Assembly: GCF_000310145.2 (NCBI RefSeq)
Contig: NZ_AMXA01000005.1
Coordinates: forward strand, 124,001 to 188,000
Reading direction: 5' to 3'
Source: Thauera sp. 28
Lineage (GTDB): Bacteria; Pseudomonadota; Gammaproteobacteria; Burkholderiales; Rhodocyclaceae
Length of the DNA stretch: 64,000 nt
A model generated the notes under the pieces. That model searched no databases. It saw only the letters and a list, made by a program, of their open reading frames with translations, and was not told the origin of the DNA. A program made the position numbers and the translations under genes. Shown here piece by piece: positions 55,568 through 64,000 of the stretch. Numbering within the stretch: the stretch's first letter is position 1; each line of letters begins with the position of its first letter.

Positions 55568-56983
55568 ATGACCAACACCACGCACACCGCCAGCCCGATC
55601 GTCACCGACATGCAGGTCATCCCGGTGGCCGGCCACGACGGCATGCTGCTCAACCTGTGCGGCGCCCACGCACCCTGGTTTACCCGCAACCTCGTCATCC
55701 TGCGTGACAACGCCGGCCGCACCGGCGTCGGCGAGGTGCCGGGCGGCGAGGGCATCCTGCGTACGCTCGAGCGCAGCCGCGAGCTCGTCGTCGGCACTCA
55801 GGTGGGGCGCTACAACCGCACACTCAACACCATCCGCCATTCCATCGCCGGCGGCGGCGACGGCATGCCGCAGAGCACGGTGCATCAGGTCACTTCGGAA
55901 GCCGAAGCCCGCGTGCTCAAGCAGCCGCACGAGATCAACCTGCGTCTGGACAACGTGCTCACCGCGGTCGAGGCCGCGCTGCTCGACCTGCTCGGCCAGC
56001 ACCTCGGGGTGCCAGTGGCGGAACTGCTGGGCAGCGGCCAGCAGCGCGCACGCGCACCGATGCTCGCCTACCTGTTCTACATCGGCGACCGCGGCCGCAC
56101 CGACCTGCCCTACCTTTCCGGCAAGGATGCCGACGCGCCGCGCGGCCACGACTGGTACCGCACCCGCCACCTCGAGGCGGTCACGCCCGAGACCATCGTC
56201 CGCCAGGCCGCCTCCGCCGCCGACCGCTACGGCTTCCGCGATTTCAAGCTCAAGGGCGGCGTCATGCATGGCAGCGAGGAGATGGAGGCGATTGCCGCGA
56301 TCAAGGCGCGCTTCCCCGACGCCCGCGTCACCCTCGACCCCAACGGCGCCTGGTCGCTGGTCGAGGCGATCGCGCTGTGCAAGGGCCAGGGCCACATCCT
56401 GGCCTATGCCGAAGACCCCTGCGGCCCGGAGAACGGCTTCTCGGGGCGCGAAGTGATGGCCGAGTTCCGCCGCGCCACCGGCATCCCCACCGCCACGAAC
56501 ATGGTCGCCACCGACTGGCGCCAGATGGGACATTCGGTGCGCCTGGACGCGGTCGACATCCCCCTCGCCGACCCGCACTTCTGGACCATGCAGGGCTCGG
56601 TACGGCTGGCGCAGCTATGCGAAGCCTGGGGCCTGACCTGGGGATCGCACTCCAACAATCACTTCGACATCTCGCTGGCGATGTTCACCCACTGCGCCGC
56701 AGCCGCGCCCGGGCGCATCACCGCCATCGACACCCACTGGATCTGGCAGGAAGGCAACGAGCGCCTGACCCGTGAGCCGCTGCAGATCGTCGGCGGCGAA
56801 GTCGCCGTGCCGGATCGCCCGGGCCTGGGCATCGAGCCCGACATGGACCGCATCCTGCAGGCCCACGAACTCTACAAGAACGTCGGCAGCGGCGCCCGGG
56901 ACGATGCCATGGCCATGCAGTACCTCGTCCCCGGCTGGAAGTACGACCCCAAGCAGCCCAGTCTCGGCCGCCAGCGCGGCTGA
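55568..56983 (+). CDS. Second glucarate-dehydratase-family enzyme
   Basis: 471 residues, paralogous to the gudD product over its whole length. It contains the same catalytic set: [23 protein letters not shown] and GSHSNNHFD. It differs by a longer section near residues 95-125 (GGGDGMPQ... RVLKQPHE), which in this family lies close to the active-site lid and could change substrate choice, for example a different aldarate stereoisomer. It may be GudX-like, but all catalytic residues are present, so it should be active. A 140-bp tract (56633-56772) is almost identical to gudD. It is followed by the TTT genes. Confidence 0.86.
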   Translation: MTNTTHTASPIVTDMQVIPVAGHDGMLLNLCGAHAPWFTRNLVILRDNAGRTGVGEVPGGEGILRTLERSRELVVGTQVGRYNRTLNTIRHSIAGGGDGMPQSTVHQVTSEAEARVLKQPHEINLRLDNVLTAVEAALLDLLGQHLGVPVAELLGSGQQRARAPMLAYLFYIGDRGRTDLPYLSGKDADAPRGHDWYRTRHLEAVTPETIVRQAASAADRYGFRDFKLKGGVMHGSEEMEAIAAIKARFPDARVTLDPNGAWSLVEAIALCKGQGHILAYAEDPCGPENGFSGREVMAEFRRATGIPTATNMVATDWRQMGHSVRLDAVDIPLADPHFWTMQGSVRLAQLCEAWGLTWGSHSNNHFDISLAMFTHCAAAAPGRITAIDTHWIWQEGNERLTREPLQIVGGEVAVPDRPGLGIEPDMDRILQAHELYKNVGSGARDDAMAMQYLVPGWKYDPKQPSLGRQRG

Positions 56984-57027
56984 TATCCATCGCAGCACCG
57001 AAGCACAACAGGAAGGAGATCTACACC

Positions 57028-58005
57028 ATGTTCAAGAAGATGCTCACCCGCACCCTCGTCACCGCGATGGTCACCGCCACCGCCTCGACCGCCTTCGCGG
57101 CCGACGCCACCAACTGGCCGACGCGCCCGATCCAGGTCGTGGTCCCGGCCGGTGCCGGCGGCGACACCGACTTCAACGCCCGCACCATGGCCAAGTACTT
57201 CTCCCACATCACCGGCAAGTCGATGGTCGTCACCAACATGGGCGGCGGCGGCGGCACGATCGCGGTCTCGCACGTGCAGGGCAGCAACCCCGACGGCAAC
57301 ACCATCTTCTTCGGCCACACCGGGCAACTGGTGGTGAACGAAGTCGCCGGCCTCGCCGACTACAGCTACGACGTGCTCGACATCGCCTGCATCGCCGCGG
57401 TCGACAAGGGCGCTGTGTTCGTCAGCAGCAAGGCCTCGGGCATCAAGGACGTCAAGGGCCTGGTCGACAAGGCCAAGGCGGCGCCCGGCACCGTGGTGTA
57501 TGGCACCGAGATGGGCGGCTTCTCGCACCTGCAGGGCCTGATGTTCGAGAAGCTCGCGGGCGTGAAGCTGAAGTTCGTCGACAGCGGCTCCGCCGCGGAA
57601 AAGGTGACCTCGCTGCTCGGCGGCCGCGCCGATCTGGGTGCGATCAGCTTCGGCGTGGTGCAGGACTACGTGGCCAAGGGCGACATGGTCGCGATCGCCC
57701 AACCCAACGCCGAGCGCAACGCGCTGCTGGGCGAGATCAAGACTTTCCGCGAACAAGGCGTCGACATGGTGATGGACAAGCCCTACATCATCGCCTTCCC
57801 CAAGGGCACCGACCCGGCAATCATCGCCAAGATGTCCTCGATCATGAAGCAGATCACCGAGAAACCCGAGTACGCGCAGGATCTTGAAAAGGCCTACAAG
57901 CAGCCGGTGAGCTTCCACGGTACGGCAGAAGCGCTCGATATTCTCAAGCAGACCCGCGAAAACTATATGCAGTACAAGGACGTGCTGCGCCAATCGCGCA
58001 AGTAA
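57028..58005 (+). CDS. TTT transporter periplasmic binding protein TctC/Bug (set 2)
   Basis: 325 residues. The signal peptide ends at AFAAD. The mature protein starts NWPTRPIQVVVPAGAGGDTDFNART, the Bug ligand loop, with GGGGGTIAVSHV and GTEMGGFSHLQGL further on. The Asp in GGDTDFNA takes the place used for contacting carboxylates through water in this family. Position directly after the dehydratase and before tctB/tctA genes suggests an aldarate such as glucarate or galactarate as ligand; that is inference from context. AAGGAG lies 8-10 nt before the ATG. Confidence 0.92.
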   Translation: MFKKMLTRTLVTAMVTATASTAFAADATNWPTRPIQVVVPAGAGGDTDFNARTMAKYFSHITGKSMVVTNMGGGGGTIAVSHVQGSNPDGNTIFFGHTGQLVVNEVAGLADYSYDVLDIACIAAVDKGAVFVSSKASGIKDVKGLVDKAKAAPGTVVYGTEMGGFSHLQGLMFEKLAGVKLKFVDSGSAAEKVTSLLGGRADLGAISFGVVQDYVAKGDMVAIAQPNAERNALLGEIKTFREQGVDMVMDKPYIIAFPKGTDPAIIAKMSSIMKQITEKPEYAQDLEKAYKQPVSFHGTAEALDILKQTRENYMQYKDVLRQSRK

Positions 58006-58076
58006 GCCTGCTGCCATGGGCCGCCACGCAAAGTGGCGGCTCTTCCTCCTGACGTTCTCCCCTCTAAGGAACGACC

Positions 58077-58556
58077 ATGGATCGCGCCAAGAAAAGGGAA
58101 CTGGTGATCGGTGCGGCGATGCTCGCCATCGGCCTCCTCTACCTCATCCTCACCGCAAAGCTGCCGCGCAAGGCCTTCATCGACGCCGCATTCGTGCCTT
58201 ACCTGCTGGCGGCCGGCATGTGTCTGCTCGGCGCGCTCCAACTCATCGCCGCATGGCGTCAGATCCCGAAGGACCATGACGCTGAAGCGACCGAAGCAAG
58301 GCCCGACTACCTGACCGTCGGCAAGACGCTCGGCCTCATCGTCGGCTACATCGCGGTGCTCCAGGGGCTCGGCTTCCCGATCGCCACCGTGGGCTACCTG
58401 TACCTGCAGTTCCTGGTGCTGACCCCACACGACCATCGCGTGTCGCATCCGCGCTACCTGCTGATCGCACTGTGTGCATCGGTGTTCATCTACGTCATGT
58501 TCCGCCACGGCTTCGACCTCCTGCTGCCGCCCGGTCTGCTCGACTTCATCGAATAA
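58077..58556 (+). CDS. TTT transporter small membrane subunit TctB (set 2)
   Basis: 159 residues with four hydrophobic segments, as in TctB. The N-terminus KRELVIGAAMLAIGLLYLILTAKLP is the first helix. A short charged loop (DHDAEATEARPD) and three further helices follow. The protein is the minor subunit of the permease. It begins 71 bp after the binding-protein gene and ends 13 bp before tctA, the standard gene order. Confidence 0.87.
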   Translation: MDRAKKRELVIGAAMLAIGLLYLILTAKLPRKAFIDAAFVPYLLAAGMCLLGALQLIAAWRQIPKDHDAEATEARPDYLTVGKTLGLIVGYIAVLQGLGFPIATVGYLYLQFLVLTPHDHRVSHPRYLLIALCASVFIYVMFRHGFDLLLPPGLLDFIE

Positions 58557-58569
58557 GGGGGGACGAGAC

Positions 58570-60090
58570 ATGTTCGAACTCCTGCTTGGCGGCTTCGGCG
58601 CCGTCTTCTCGCTCAATATCCTCGCACTGGTCACGCTGGGTGTCGCGGTCGGCATCATTTTCGGTGCAGTGCCCGGCCTGACCGCAGTGATGGCGATCGC
58701 GCTGTGCTTGCCGCTCACGTTCACAATGGGTCCGGCCGCCGGCCTGTCACTGCTAGTCGCGCTCTACATCGGCGCCACCTCGGGCGGCCTGATCGCCGCC
58801 ATTCTGCTCAAGATCCCGGGCACACCGTCCTCCATCGCCACCACCTTCGAGGGTGGCCCGATGATGGACAAGGGCGAGGGCATCAAGGCGCTCGGCGTGG
58901 GCGTGGTGTTCTCCTTTCTCGGTACGATCTTCAGCATCGCCGCACTGATCTTCATCGCGCCCTGGCTCGCCAAGGTGGCGCTGAGTTTCGGTCCGCACGA
59001 ATACTTCGGCATCGCCATCTTCTCGCTGACCCTGATCGCCACACTGTCGACCGGCTCGATGGTGAAGGGACTGTTCGCCGGTGCGATCGGCTTTGCAATC
59101 TCCACCGTCGGCATCGCGCCAGTGGATGCGGTGCGCCGCTTCACCTTCGGTGTGCCCAATCTCAACAGCGGCTTCGACCTGCTGATCGTGCTCGTCGGCG
59201 TTTTCGCGATCTCCGAGATCATCAAGGTCGCCGAGGCCGTTCGCCGCGAGCAGAAGGCCGCCGTCGGCCAGGTCAGCATGCACAGCATCAAAGGCTTCGG
59301 CTTCTCGATGAAGGAGTTCTTCGAGCAGATCCCCAACGCCTTCCGCTCGGCCAGCATCGGCCTGGGCATCGGTATCCTGCCCGGCATCGGCGCCGGCACC
59401 TCAAACCTGGTCGCCTACATCGCCGCCAAGAAGCGCTCGAAGCATCCGGAGAGGTTCGGCAAGGGCTGCATCGACGGCATCGTCGCCCCGGAAACAGCCA
59501 ACAACGCCGGCATCGGCGGTGCGATGATCCCGCTGCTCACGCTCGGCATCCCGGGCGACGCAGTCACCGCGATCCTGCTCGGCGGCTTCATGATCCACGG
59601 CATCCAGCCCGGCCCGATGCTCTTCGTCAGCCAGGGCGAGCTGGTCTACACGATCTTCGCCGCGCTGATCCTGGCCTCGGTGCTGATGCTGATCCTGGAG
59701 TTCTGGGGCCTGCGCATCTTCGTCAAGCTGCTCGCGGTGCCCAAGCACATCCTGCTACCGATCATCATGGTGTTGTGCGTGGTGGGGGCATTCGGACTGT
59801 CGAGCCGCATCTTCGACGTGTGGTCCATCGTCGTCTTCGGGCTGCTCGGCTACGGCTTCGTCAAGGGTGGTATCCCGGCGGCGCCCTTCATCATCGGCTT
59901 CATCCTCGGGCCAATGGCGGAGACCAACTTCCGCCGCGGGCTCATGCTGTCTGACGGCAACTTCATGGGCTTCCTCACTTCACCGATCTCGGGCAGCTTC
60001 CTTGGGCTCGCCGCTGCGGTGATCGCCTGGCAGATATGGGGTGCATTCCGCGACAAGCCCAGCAAGACTGCCGAGATCCTGCGCGCCTGA
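58570..60090 (+). CDS. TTT transporter large membrane subunit TctA (set 2)
   Basis: 506 residues with about 12 helices. Signature regions are [19 protein letters not shown] and [17 protein letters not shown], and [23 protein letters not shown] in the middle. These match the conserved TctA loops also present in the first set at 36641-38146. The ATG at 58570 has GGGGGGAC upstream. Its place between the aldarate dehydratase and galactarate dehydratase genes argues for aldarate uptake, replacing the MFS permeases GudP/GarP used by enterobacteria. Confidence 0.92.
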   Translation: MFELLLGGFGAVFSLNILALVTLGVAVGIIFGAVPGLTAVMAIALCLPLTFTMGPAAGLSLLVALYIGATSGGLIAAILLKIPGTPSSIATTFEGGPMMDKGEGIKALGVGVVFSFLGTIFSIAALIFIAPWLAKVALSFGPHEYFGIAIFSLTLIATLSTGSMVKGLFAGAIGFAISTVGIAPVDAVRRFTFGVPNLNSGFDLLIVLVGVFAISEIIKVAEAVRREQKAAVGQVSMHSIKGFGFSMKEFFEQIPNAFRSASIGLGIGILPGIGAGTSNLVAYIAAKKRSKHPERFGKGCIDGIVAPETANNAGIGGAMIPLLTLGIPGDAVTAILLGGFMIHGIQPGPMLFVSQGELVYTIFAALILASVLMLILEFWGLRIFVKLLAVPKHILLPIIMVLCVVGAFGLSSRIFDVWSIVVFGLLGYGFVKGGIPAAPFIIGFILGPMAETNFRRGLMLSDGNFMGFLTSPISGSFLGLAAAVIAWQIWGAFRDKPSKTAEILRA

Positions 60091-60149
60091 GCGGCCCCGC
60101 CGAGTCGTCCCCCCAGAGCCGCTACCCGTCACTGATGGAGCAACCGCCC

Positions 60150-61718
60150 ATGTCCGGCACCACCGCTGAGCAACCGATCACGATCCGCATGCATCCGGCG
60201 GACAACGTCGCCATCGTCGCCAACGATGGCGGCCTACCGGCCGGGACGGTACTGGCCGACGGCCTCGTGCTGTGCGAGCACGTGCCGCAGGGCCACAAGG
60301 TGGCGCTGGTGTCCCTTGCTCCGGGCGAGGCCGTGCGCCGCTATGACGTCCCCATCGGCCATGCTCTGCAGGACATCCCGGCCGGCAGCTGGGTGCATGA
60401 ACGGCTGTTGCAGATGCCCGACGCGCGCAAACTTGACGGCCTGCCGATCGCCACCAGACAGCCTGCATCCCTGCCACCGCTGGAGGGCTACACCTTCGAG
60501 GGCTACCGCAACCCGGACGGCTCGGTGGGCACGCGCAACATCCTCGCCATCACCACCACCGTGCAGTGCGTGGCCGGCGTGCTCGATTTCGCGGTCAAGC
60601 GCATCAAGGCCGAACTGCTGCCGAAGTACCCCAACGTCGACGATGTCGTCGGCCTGGAACATACCTATGGCTGCGGCGTCGCCATCGACGCGCCGGACGC
60701 CATCGTGCCGATCCGCACCCTGCGCAACATCAGCCTCAACCCCAACTTCGGCGGCGAAGTGATGGTGATCAGCCTGGGCTGCGAGAAACTGCAGCCCGAG
60801 CGCCTGCTGCCGCCGGGCAGCATCCCGATCGTCGATCGACGCGAGCCGGCCGATGCCGCGCTCGACATCGTCTGTCTGCAGGACGAGCGCCACGTCGGCT
60901 TCATGTCGATGATCGACGCCATCCTGCGCAGCGCCGAGCCGCACCTGCAACGCCTGAACACCCGCCGGCGCGAGACGGTGCCGGCGTCCGAACTGGTCGT
61001 TGGCGTGCAGTGTGGCGGCAGCGATGCGTTTTCCGGCGTCACCGCCAACCCGGCGGTCGGTTTCGCCACCGACCTGCTGGTGCGCGCCGGTGCCACGGTG
61101 ATGTTCTCGGAAGTCACCGAGGTACGCGACGGCATCGACCAGCTCACCGCGCGCGCCGTTAATGCCGCGGTGGCCGAGGCGATGATCGCGCAGATGGCCT
61201 GGTACGACGCCTACCTGCAGCGCGGCCAGGTCGACCGCAGCGCCAACACCACGCCGGGCAACAAGAAAGGCGGGCTGTCCAACATCGTCGAGAAGGCGAT
61301 GGGCTCGATCATCAAATCCGGCACCGCCCCGATTTCCGGCGTGCTGGCGCCGGGCGAAAAGCTCAAGCAGAAGGGCCTGATCTACGCCGCCACTCCGGCG
61401 AGCGACTTCATCTGCGGCACGCTGCAACTGGCGGCCGGCATGAACCTTCACATCTTCACCACTGGTCGCGGCACACCCTACGGCCTCGCCGAATGCCCGG
61501 TAATCAAGGTCGCCACCCGCAGCGAGCTGGCGCGGCGCTGGCACGATCTGATGGACGTCGACGCCGGCCGCATCGCCACTGGCGAGCTGACGATCGAAGA
61601 CGTGGGCTGGGAACTCTTCCACCTCATGCTCGATGTCGCCAGCGGCCGCAGGACCTGGGCCGAGCACTGGAAGCTCGCCAACGCGCTGGTGCTTTTCAAC
61701 CCCGCGCCGGTGACCTGA
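60150..61718 (+). CDS. garD: Galactarate dehydratase
   Basis: 522 residues, matching E. coli GarD (523). Dehydrates galactarate (mucate) to 5-keto-4-deoxy-D-glucarate using iron. The N-terminal SAF-like domain (about 10-100) has HPADNVAIV and VPQGHKVAL. The UxaA-type catalytic part has [44 protein letters not shown] and [11 protein letters not shown]. The ATG at 60150 has GGAG upstream; an in-frame ATG at 60135 is possible. Together with gudD, garL and garR it completes the route from both aldarates to pyruvate and glycerate. No glycerate kinase is in the window. Confidence 0.93.
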   Translation: MSGTTAEQPITIRMHPADNVAIVANDGGLPAGTVLADGLVLCEHVPQGHKVALVSLAPGEAVRRYDVPIGHALQDIPAGSWVHERLLQMPDARKLDGLPIATRQPASLPPLEGYTFEGYRNPDGSVGTRNILAITTTVQCVAGVLDFAVKRIKAELLPKYPNVDDVVGLEHTYGCGVAIDAPDAIVPIRTLRNISLNPNFGGEVMVISLGCEKLQPERLLPPGSIPIVDRREPADAALDIVCLQDERHVGFMSMIDAILRSAEPHLQRLNTRRRETVPASELVVGVQCGGSDAFSGVTANPAVGFATDLLVRAGATVMFSEVTEVRDGIDQLTARAVNAAVAEAMIAQMAWYDAYLQRGQVDRSANTTPGNKKGGLSNIVEKAMGSIIKSGTAPISGVLAPGEKLKQKGLIYAATPASDFICGTLQLAAGMNLHIFTTGRGTPYGLAECPVIKVATRSELARRWHDLMDVDAGRIATGELTIEDVGWELFHLMLDVASGRRTWAEHWKLANALVLFNPAPVT

Positions 61719-61719
61719 A

Positions 61720-61745
61720 GCGCCGGCCCGATAACGGTCCGGCGC
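61720..61745 (+). terminator. Hairpin between garD and pyk
   Basis: Arms GCGCCGG / CCGGCGC with a 12-nt loop lie directly after the garD stop. There is no T-run, so it may only reduce read-through into pyruvate kinase. Confidence 0.4.
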
Positions 61746-61786
61746 AAGGGCGCCGGCCGCGCCCCTCTCACCCAAGGACACCCCGC

Positions 61787-63235
61787 ATGACCCGCCAGAC
61801 CAAGATCGTCGCCACCCTCGGCCCCGCCTCGTCCGACCCGCAGATCCTCGCCCGCATGGTGCAAGCGGGGGTCGATGTGGTGCGCATGAACTTCTCCCAC
61901 GGCAAGGCCGAGGACCATGTCGCGCGCGCCGAGGCGATCCGCAGCGTGGCAGCGGCGGCACGGCGGCCCGTAGGAATCCTCGCCGACCTGCAGGGCCCCA
62001 AGATCCGCGTCGGCAAGTTCGAGGAAGGCCGTGTGACGCTGACCCGCGACGCAGCCTTCATACTTGACGCCAGCTGCGAGCTCGGCAACACGCAACGCGT
62101 CGGACTCGACTACAAGGACCTGCCCAAGGACGTCAAGCCGGGCGACGTGCTGCTGCTCGACGACGGCCGCCTCAAGCTCACCGTGCAGCGCGTGCTCGGC
62201 CACGAGATCCACACCACGGTGAAGGTGGGCGGCGAGCTGTCGAACAACAAGGGCATCAACCGTCAGGGCGGCGGGCTCACCGCCCCCGCGCTCACCGCCA
62301 AGGACATGGATGACATCCGCACCGCGGCGCAGATCGGCGTGGACTTTGTCGCCGTGTCCTTCCCCAAGAGCGCGGCCGACATGTACATGGCCCGCCAGCT
62401 GCTGCGCGCCGCCGGCAGCAGCGCGGTGCTGATCGCCAAGATCGAGCGCACCGAGGCCGTCGCCAACCTGGAGGAGATCCTAGGCGCCTCGGACGGCATC
62501 ATGGTGGCGCGCGGCGACCTCGCAGTCGAGGTCGGCGACGCCGCCGTGCCTGCCCTGCAGAAGAAGATGATCCGCGCCGCGCGTGACCGTAACAAGCTCA
62601 CCATCACTGCCACGCAGATGATGGAATCGATGATCACCAGCCCGGTGCCGACGCGCGCCGAGGTGTCCGATGTCGCCAACGCGGTGCTCGACGGCACCGA
62701 CGCGGTGATGCTGTCGGCCGAGACCGCCGCCGGCAAGTACCCGGTAGAAGTCATCGAGGCGATGAGCCGAGTGTGCGAGGAGGCGGAAAAGTCGGCTGAA
62801 ATCGGCCTCGACCGCGAGCTGCTGAATCGGGTCTTCACCCGCATCGACGAATCGATCGCGATGGCGGCGATCTGGACCGCCTACCACTTGAAGGTGAAGG
62901 CGATCGCCTCGCTTACCCAGACCGGCTCGACCGCACTGTGGATGAGCCGGCTCAATGCCGGGGTGCCGATCTATGCGCTAACCCCCGAGCAGGATGCCCA
63001 CGACCAGATGACGCTGTATCGCGATGTGCGCCCGCTGCTGATCGAGCAGCATGGCAGCGACCGCGATCGCCTGCTGTGGGAGGCCGAACAATTGTTGCTA
63101 CGCCGCGGCATAGTCAGTCCCGGCGACCTGATCGTGCTCACCATCGGCGAACCGATCGGCAGCACCGGCGGCACCAACACGATGAAGATCGTACGAGTCG
63201 GAGAACATCCGGAGCCGATGCAGCCGTCGCACTGA
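61787..63235 (+). CDS. pyk: Pyruvate kinase
   Basis: 482 residues. Converts phosphoenolpyruvate and ADP to pyruvate and ATP. All hallmarks are present: TKIVATLGPAS at the N-terminus, RMNFSHG, LADLQGPKIRVG, the active-site lysine motif AKIERTEAV, MVARGDLAVEV and TATQMMESM. The C-terminal allosteric domain is complete and ends with GSTGGTNTMKI. It is 68 bp after garD in the same direction. The ATG has AAGGA upstream. It converges on ppc with a strong hairpin between them. Confidence 0.96.
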   Translation: MTRQTKIVATLGPASSDPQILARMVQAGVDVVRMNFSHGKAEDHVARAEAIRSVAAAARRPVGILADLQGPKIRVGKFEEGRVTLTRDAAFILDASCELGNTQRVGLDYKDLPKDVKPGDVLLLDDGRLKLTVQRVLGHEIHTTVKVGGELSNNKGINRQGGGLTAPALTAKDMDDIRTAAQIGVDFVAVSFPKSAADMYMARQLLRAAGSSAVLIAKIERTEAVANLEEILGASDGIMVARGDLAVEVGDAAVPALQKKMIRAARDRNKLTITATQMMESMITSPVPTRAEVSDVANAVLDGTDAVMLSAETAAGKYPVEVIEAMSRVCEEAEKSAEIGLDRELLNRVFTRIDESIAMAAIWTAYHLKVKAIASLTQTGSTALWMSRLNAGVPIYALTPEQDAHDQMTLYRDVRPLLIEQHGSDRDRLLWEAEQLLLRRGIVSPGDLIVLTIGEPIGSTGGTNTMKIVRVGEHPEPMQPSH

Positions 63236-63252
63236 AGACAGGGCGCACGAGA

Positions 63253-63290
63253 GGCTTGCGGCACCCGCGTTCTACGGGGTGCCGCAAGCC
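63253..63290. terminator. 14-bp hairpin between convergent pyk and ppc
   Basis: GGCTTGCGGCACCC and GGGTGCCGCAAGCC pair perfectly around a 10-nt loop. It lies 17 nt after the pyk stop and 26 nt from the ppc stop, so it probably ends transcription from both sides. Confidence 0.7.
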
Positions 63291-63316
63291 TTCGTCCACA
63301 TGAGGGCGTAGATCAC

Positions 63317-64000
63317 TCAGCCGCTGTTGCGCAAGCCCGCCGCGATGCCGTTGATCGAGATATGGATGCCGTTGCGGGTGCGCTCGTCGCTGCCGGCAGC
63401 GGCGGCGGCTTCGCGGTGGCGGCGCAGCAGCTCGACCTGGACGTGGTTGAGCGGGTCCAGGTAGGGGAAGCGGTTGCGGATCGAGCGCTTGAGCAGTGGG
63501 TTGCCGTCGAGCAGTGCGGCCTGGCCGGTGATCTTGAGCACCGCCTCGACGGTGGCCTGGTGCTCGGCGCGGATGCGCCCGAAGATCGCCTCGCGCAGCG
63601 CGGCGTCCTTGACCAGCTCGGCGTAGCGGCTGGCGATCGCGAGGTCGGTCTTGGCCAGCACCATGTCCATGTTCGACAGCAGGGTCTGGAAGAAGGGCCA
63701 CTCGCGGTTCATGCGCTGCAGCAGCGCCAGGCCGTCCGCGGGCTGGCGGGCGAGCAAGGCCTGCACCGCGCTGCCAAAGCCGTACCAGCCCGGCAGCATC
63801 ACCCGGCACTGCGACCAGCTGAAGACCCAGGGGATGGCGCGCAGATCCTCGATGGCGGTGCTCTTCTTGCGCGAGGCCGGGCGGCTGCCGATGTTGAGCG
63901 CGGCGATCTCGCTGATCACGGTCGATTCCCAGAAGTAGCGCTCGAAGCCCTCGGTCTCGTAGACCAGGCCGCGGTAGGCGGCGAAGGCGGCGTCCGACAA
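63317..64000 (-). CDS. ppc: Phosphoenolpyruvate carboxylase, C-terminal part (cut by window end)
   Basis: The last 227 residues of PEP carboxylase, which adds bicarbonate to PEP to form oxaloacetate. Typical C-terminal features are [23 protein letters not shown] in two adjacent parts, [32 protein letters not shown], the LQVELLRR-like [11 protein letters not shown] and the terminal [11 protein letters not shown]. The full enzyme has about 880-950 residues, so most of the gene lies beyond position 64000. Nothing in the visible part looks damaged. Confidence 0.95.
   Translation of the reverse strand: MSDAAFAAYRGLVYETEGFERYFWESTVISEIAALNIGSRPASRKKSTAIEDLRAIPWVFSWSQCRVMLPGWYGFGSAVQALLARQPADGLALLQRMNREWPFFQTLLSNMDMVLAKTDLAIASRYAELVKDAALREAIFGRIRAEHQATVEAVLKITGQAALLDGNPLLKRSIRNRFPYLDPLNHVQVELLRRHREAAAAAGSDERTRNGIHISINGIAAGLRNSG

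Overview
The window is GC-rich, densely coding DNA from a proteobacterium. Several features point to a betaproteobacterium of the Rhodocyclales (Thauera/Azoarcus type): two TctC/Bug-type tripartite tricarboxylate transporter (TTT) sets, a PEP-CTERM secreted protein with a sigma-54-like promoter, a monomeric NADP isocitrate dehydrogenase, NnrU, a Neisseria-type porin and a fused SpmA/SpmB protein. The taxonomic placement is inference from gene content. No rRNA, tRNA, CRISPR array or insertion sequence was seen.

Layout. 0-7 kb: an Ada-like alkyltransferase, a PEP-CTERM protein, an OprD-type porin, phosphoglycerate mutase, then a ParA cassette (parA plus a small DNA-binding-type protein) facing a paralogue of that small protein with a histone-like lysine tail. 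One exact 14-bp motif precedes both transcription units. 7-13 kb: a PHB-depolymerase-like esterase, an rRNA-type methyltransferase, a lipoprotein, a stand-alone SIR2-like protein and a secreted protein of unknown function. 13-26 kb: NnrU, SpmAB, isocitrate dehydrogenase, an MFS transporter, a large mechanosensitive channel and a CHASE-GGDEF cyclase.

25.7-39.7 kb looks like a tricarboxylate locus. It holds an AbrB-like membrane protein with an orphan binding protein, a TctD/TctE-like two-component system, a porin, a two-gene ATP-citrate-lyase-like enzyme, a YciA-type thioesterase and tctCBA. The second lyase gene carries a frameshift and apparently lacks about 55-60 codons. A MntA antitoxin gene with a truncated HepT toxin sits inside this locus.

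39.8-47.5 kb holds the most unusual genes. A cytosolic-looking GH19 peptidoglycan hydrolase with a C-terminal Cys/His domain is followed after 51 bp by a 2,011-residue protein with two alpha/beta-hydrolase heads and a CHAT caspase-like protease domain. A further diguanylate cyclase follows at 48-50 kb.

50-62 kb is an aldarate (D-glucarate/galactarate) catabolic region. It has a FadR-type GntR regulator with an AEC transporter, a 398-bp control region with three copies of an operator-like sequence, two glucarate-dehydratase paralogues flanking tartronate semialdehyde reductase and the aldolase, a complete TTT transporter, and galactarate dehydratase. Together these convert aldarates to pyruvate and glycerate. 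Pyruvate kinase and the 3' end of PEP carboxylase (cut by the window edge) close the window.
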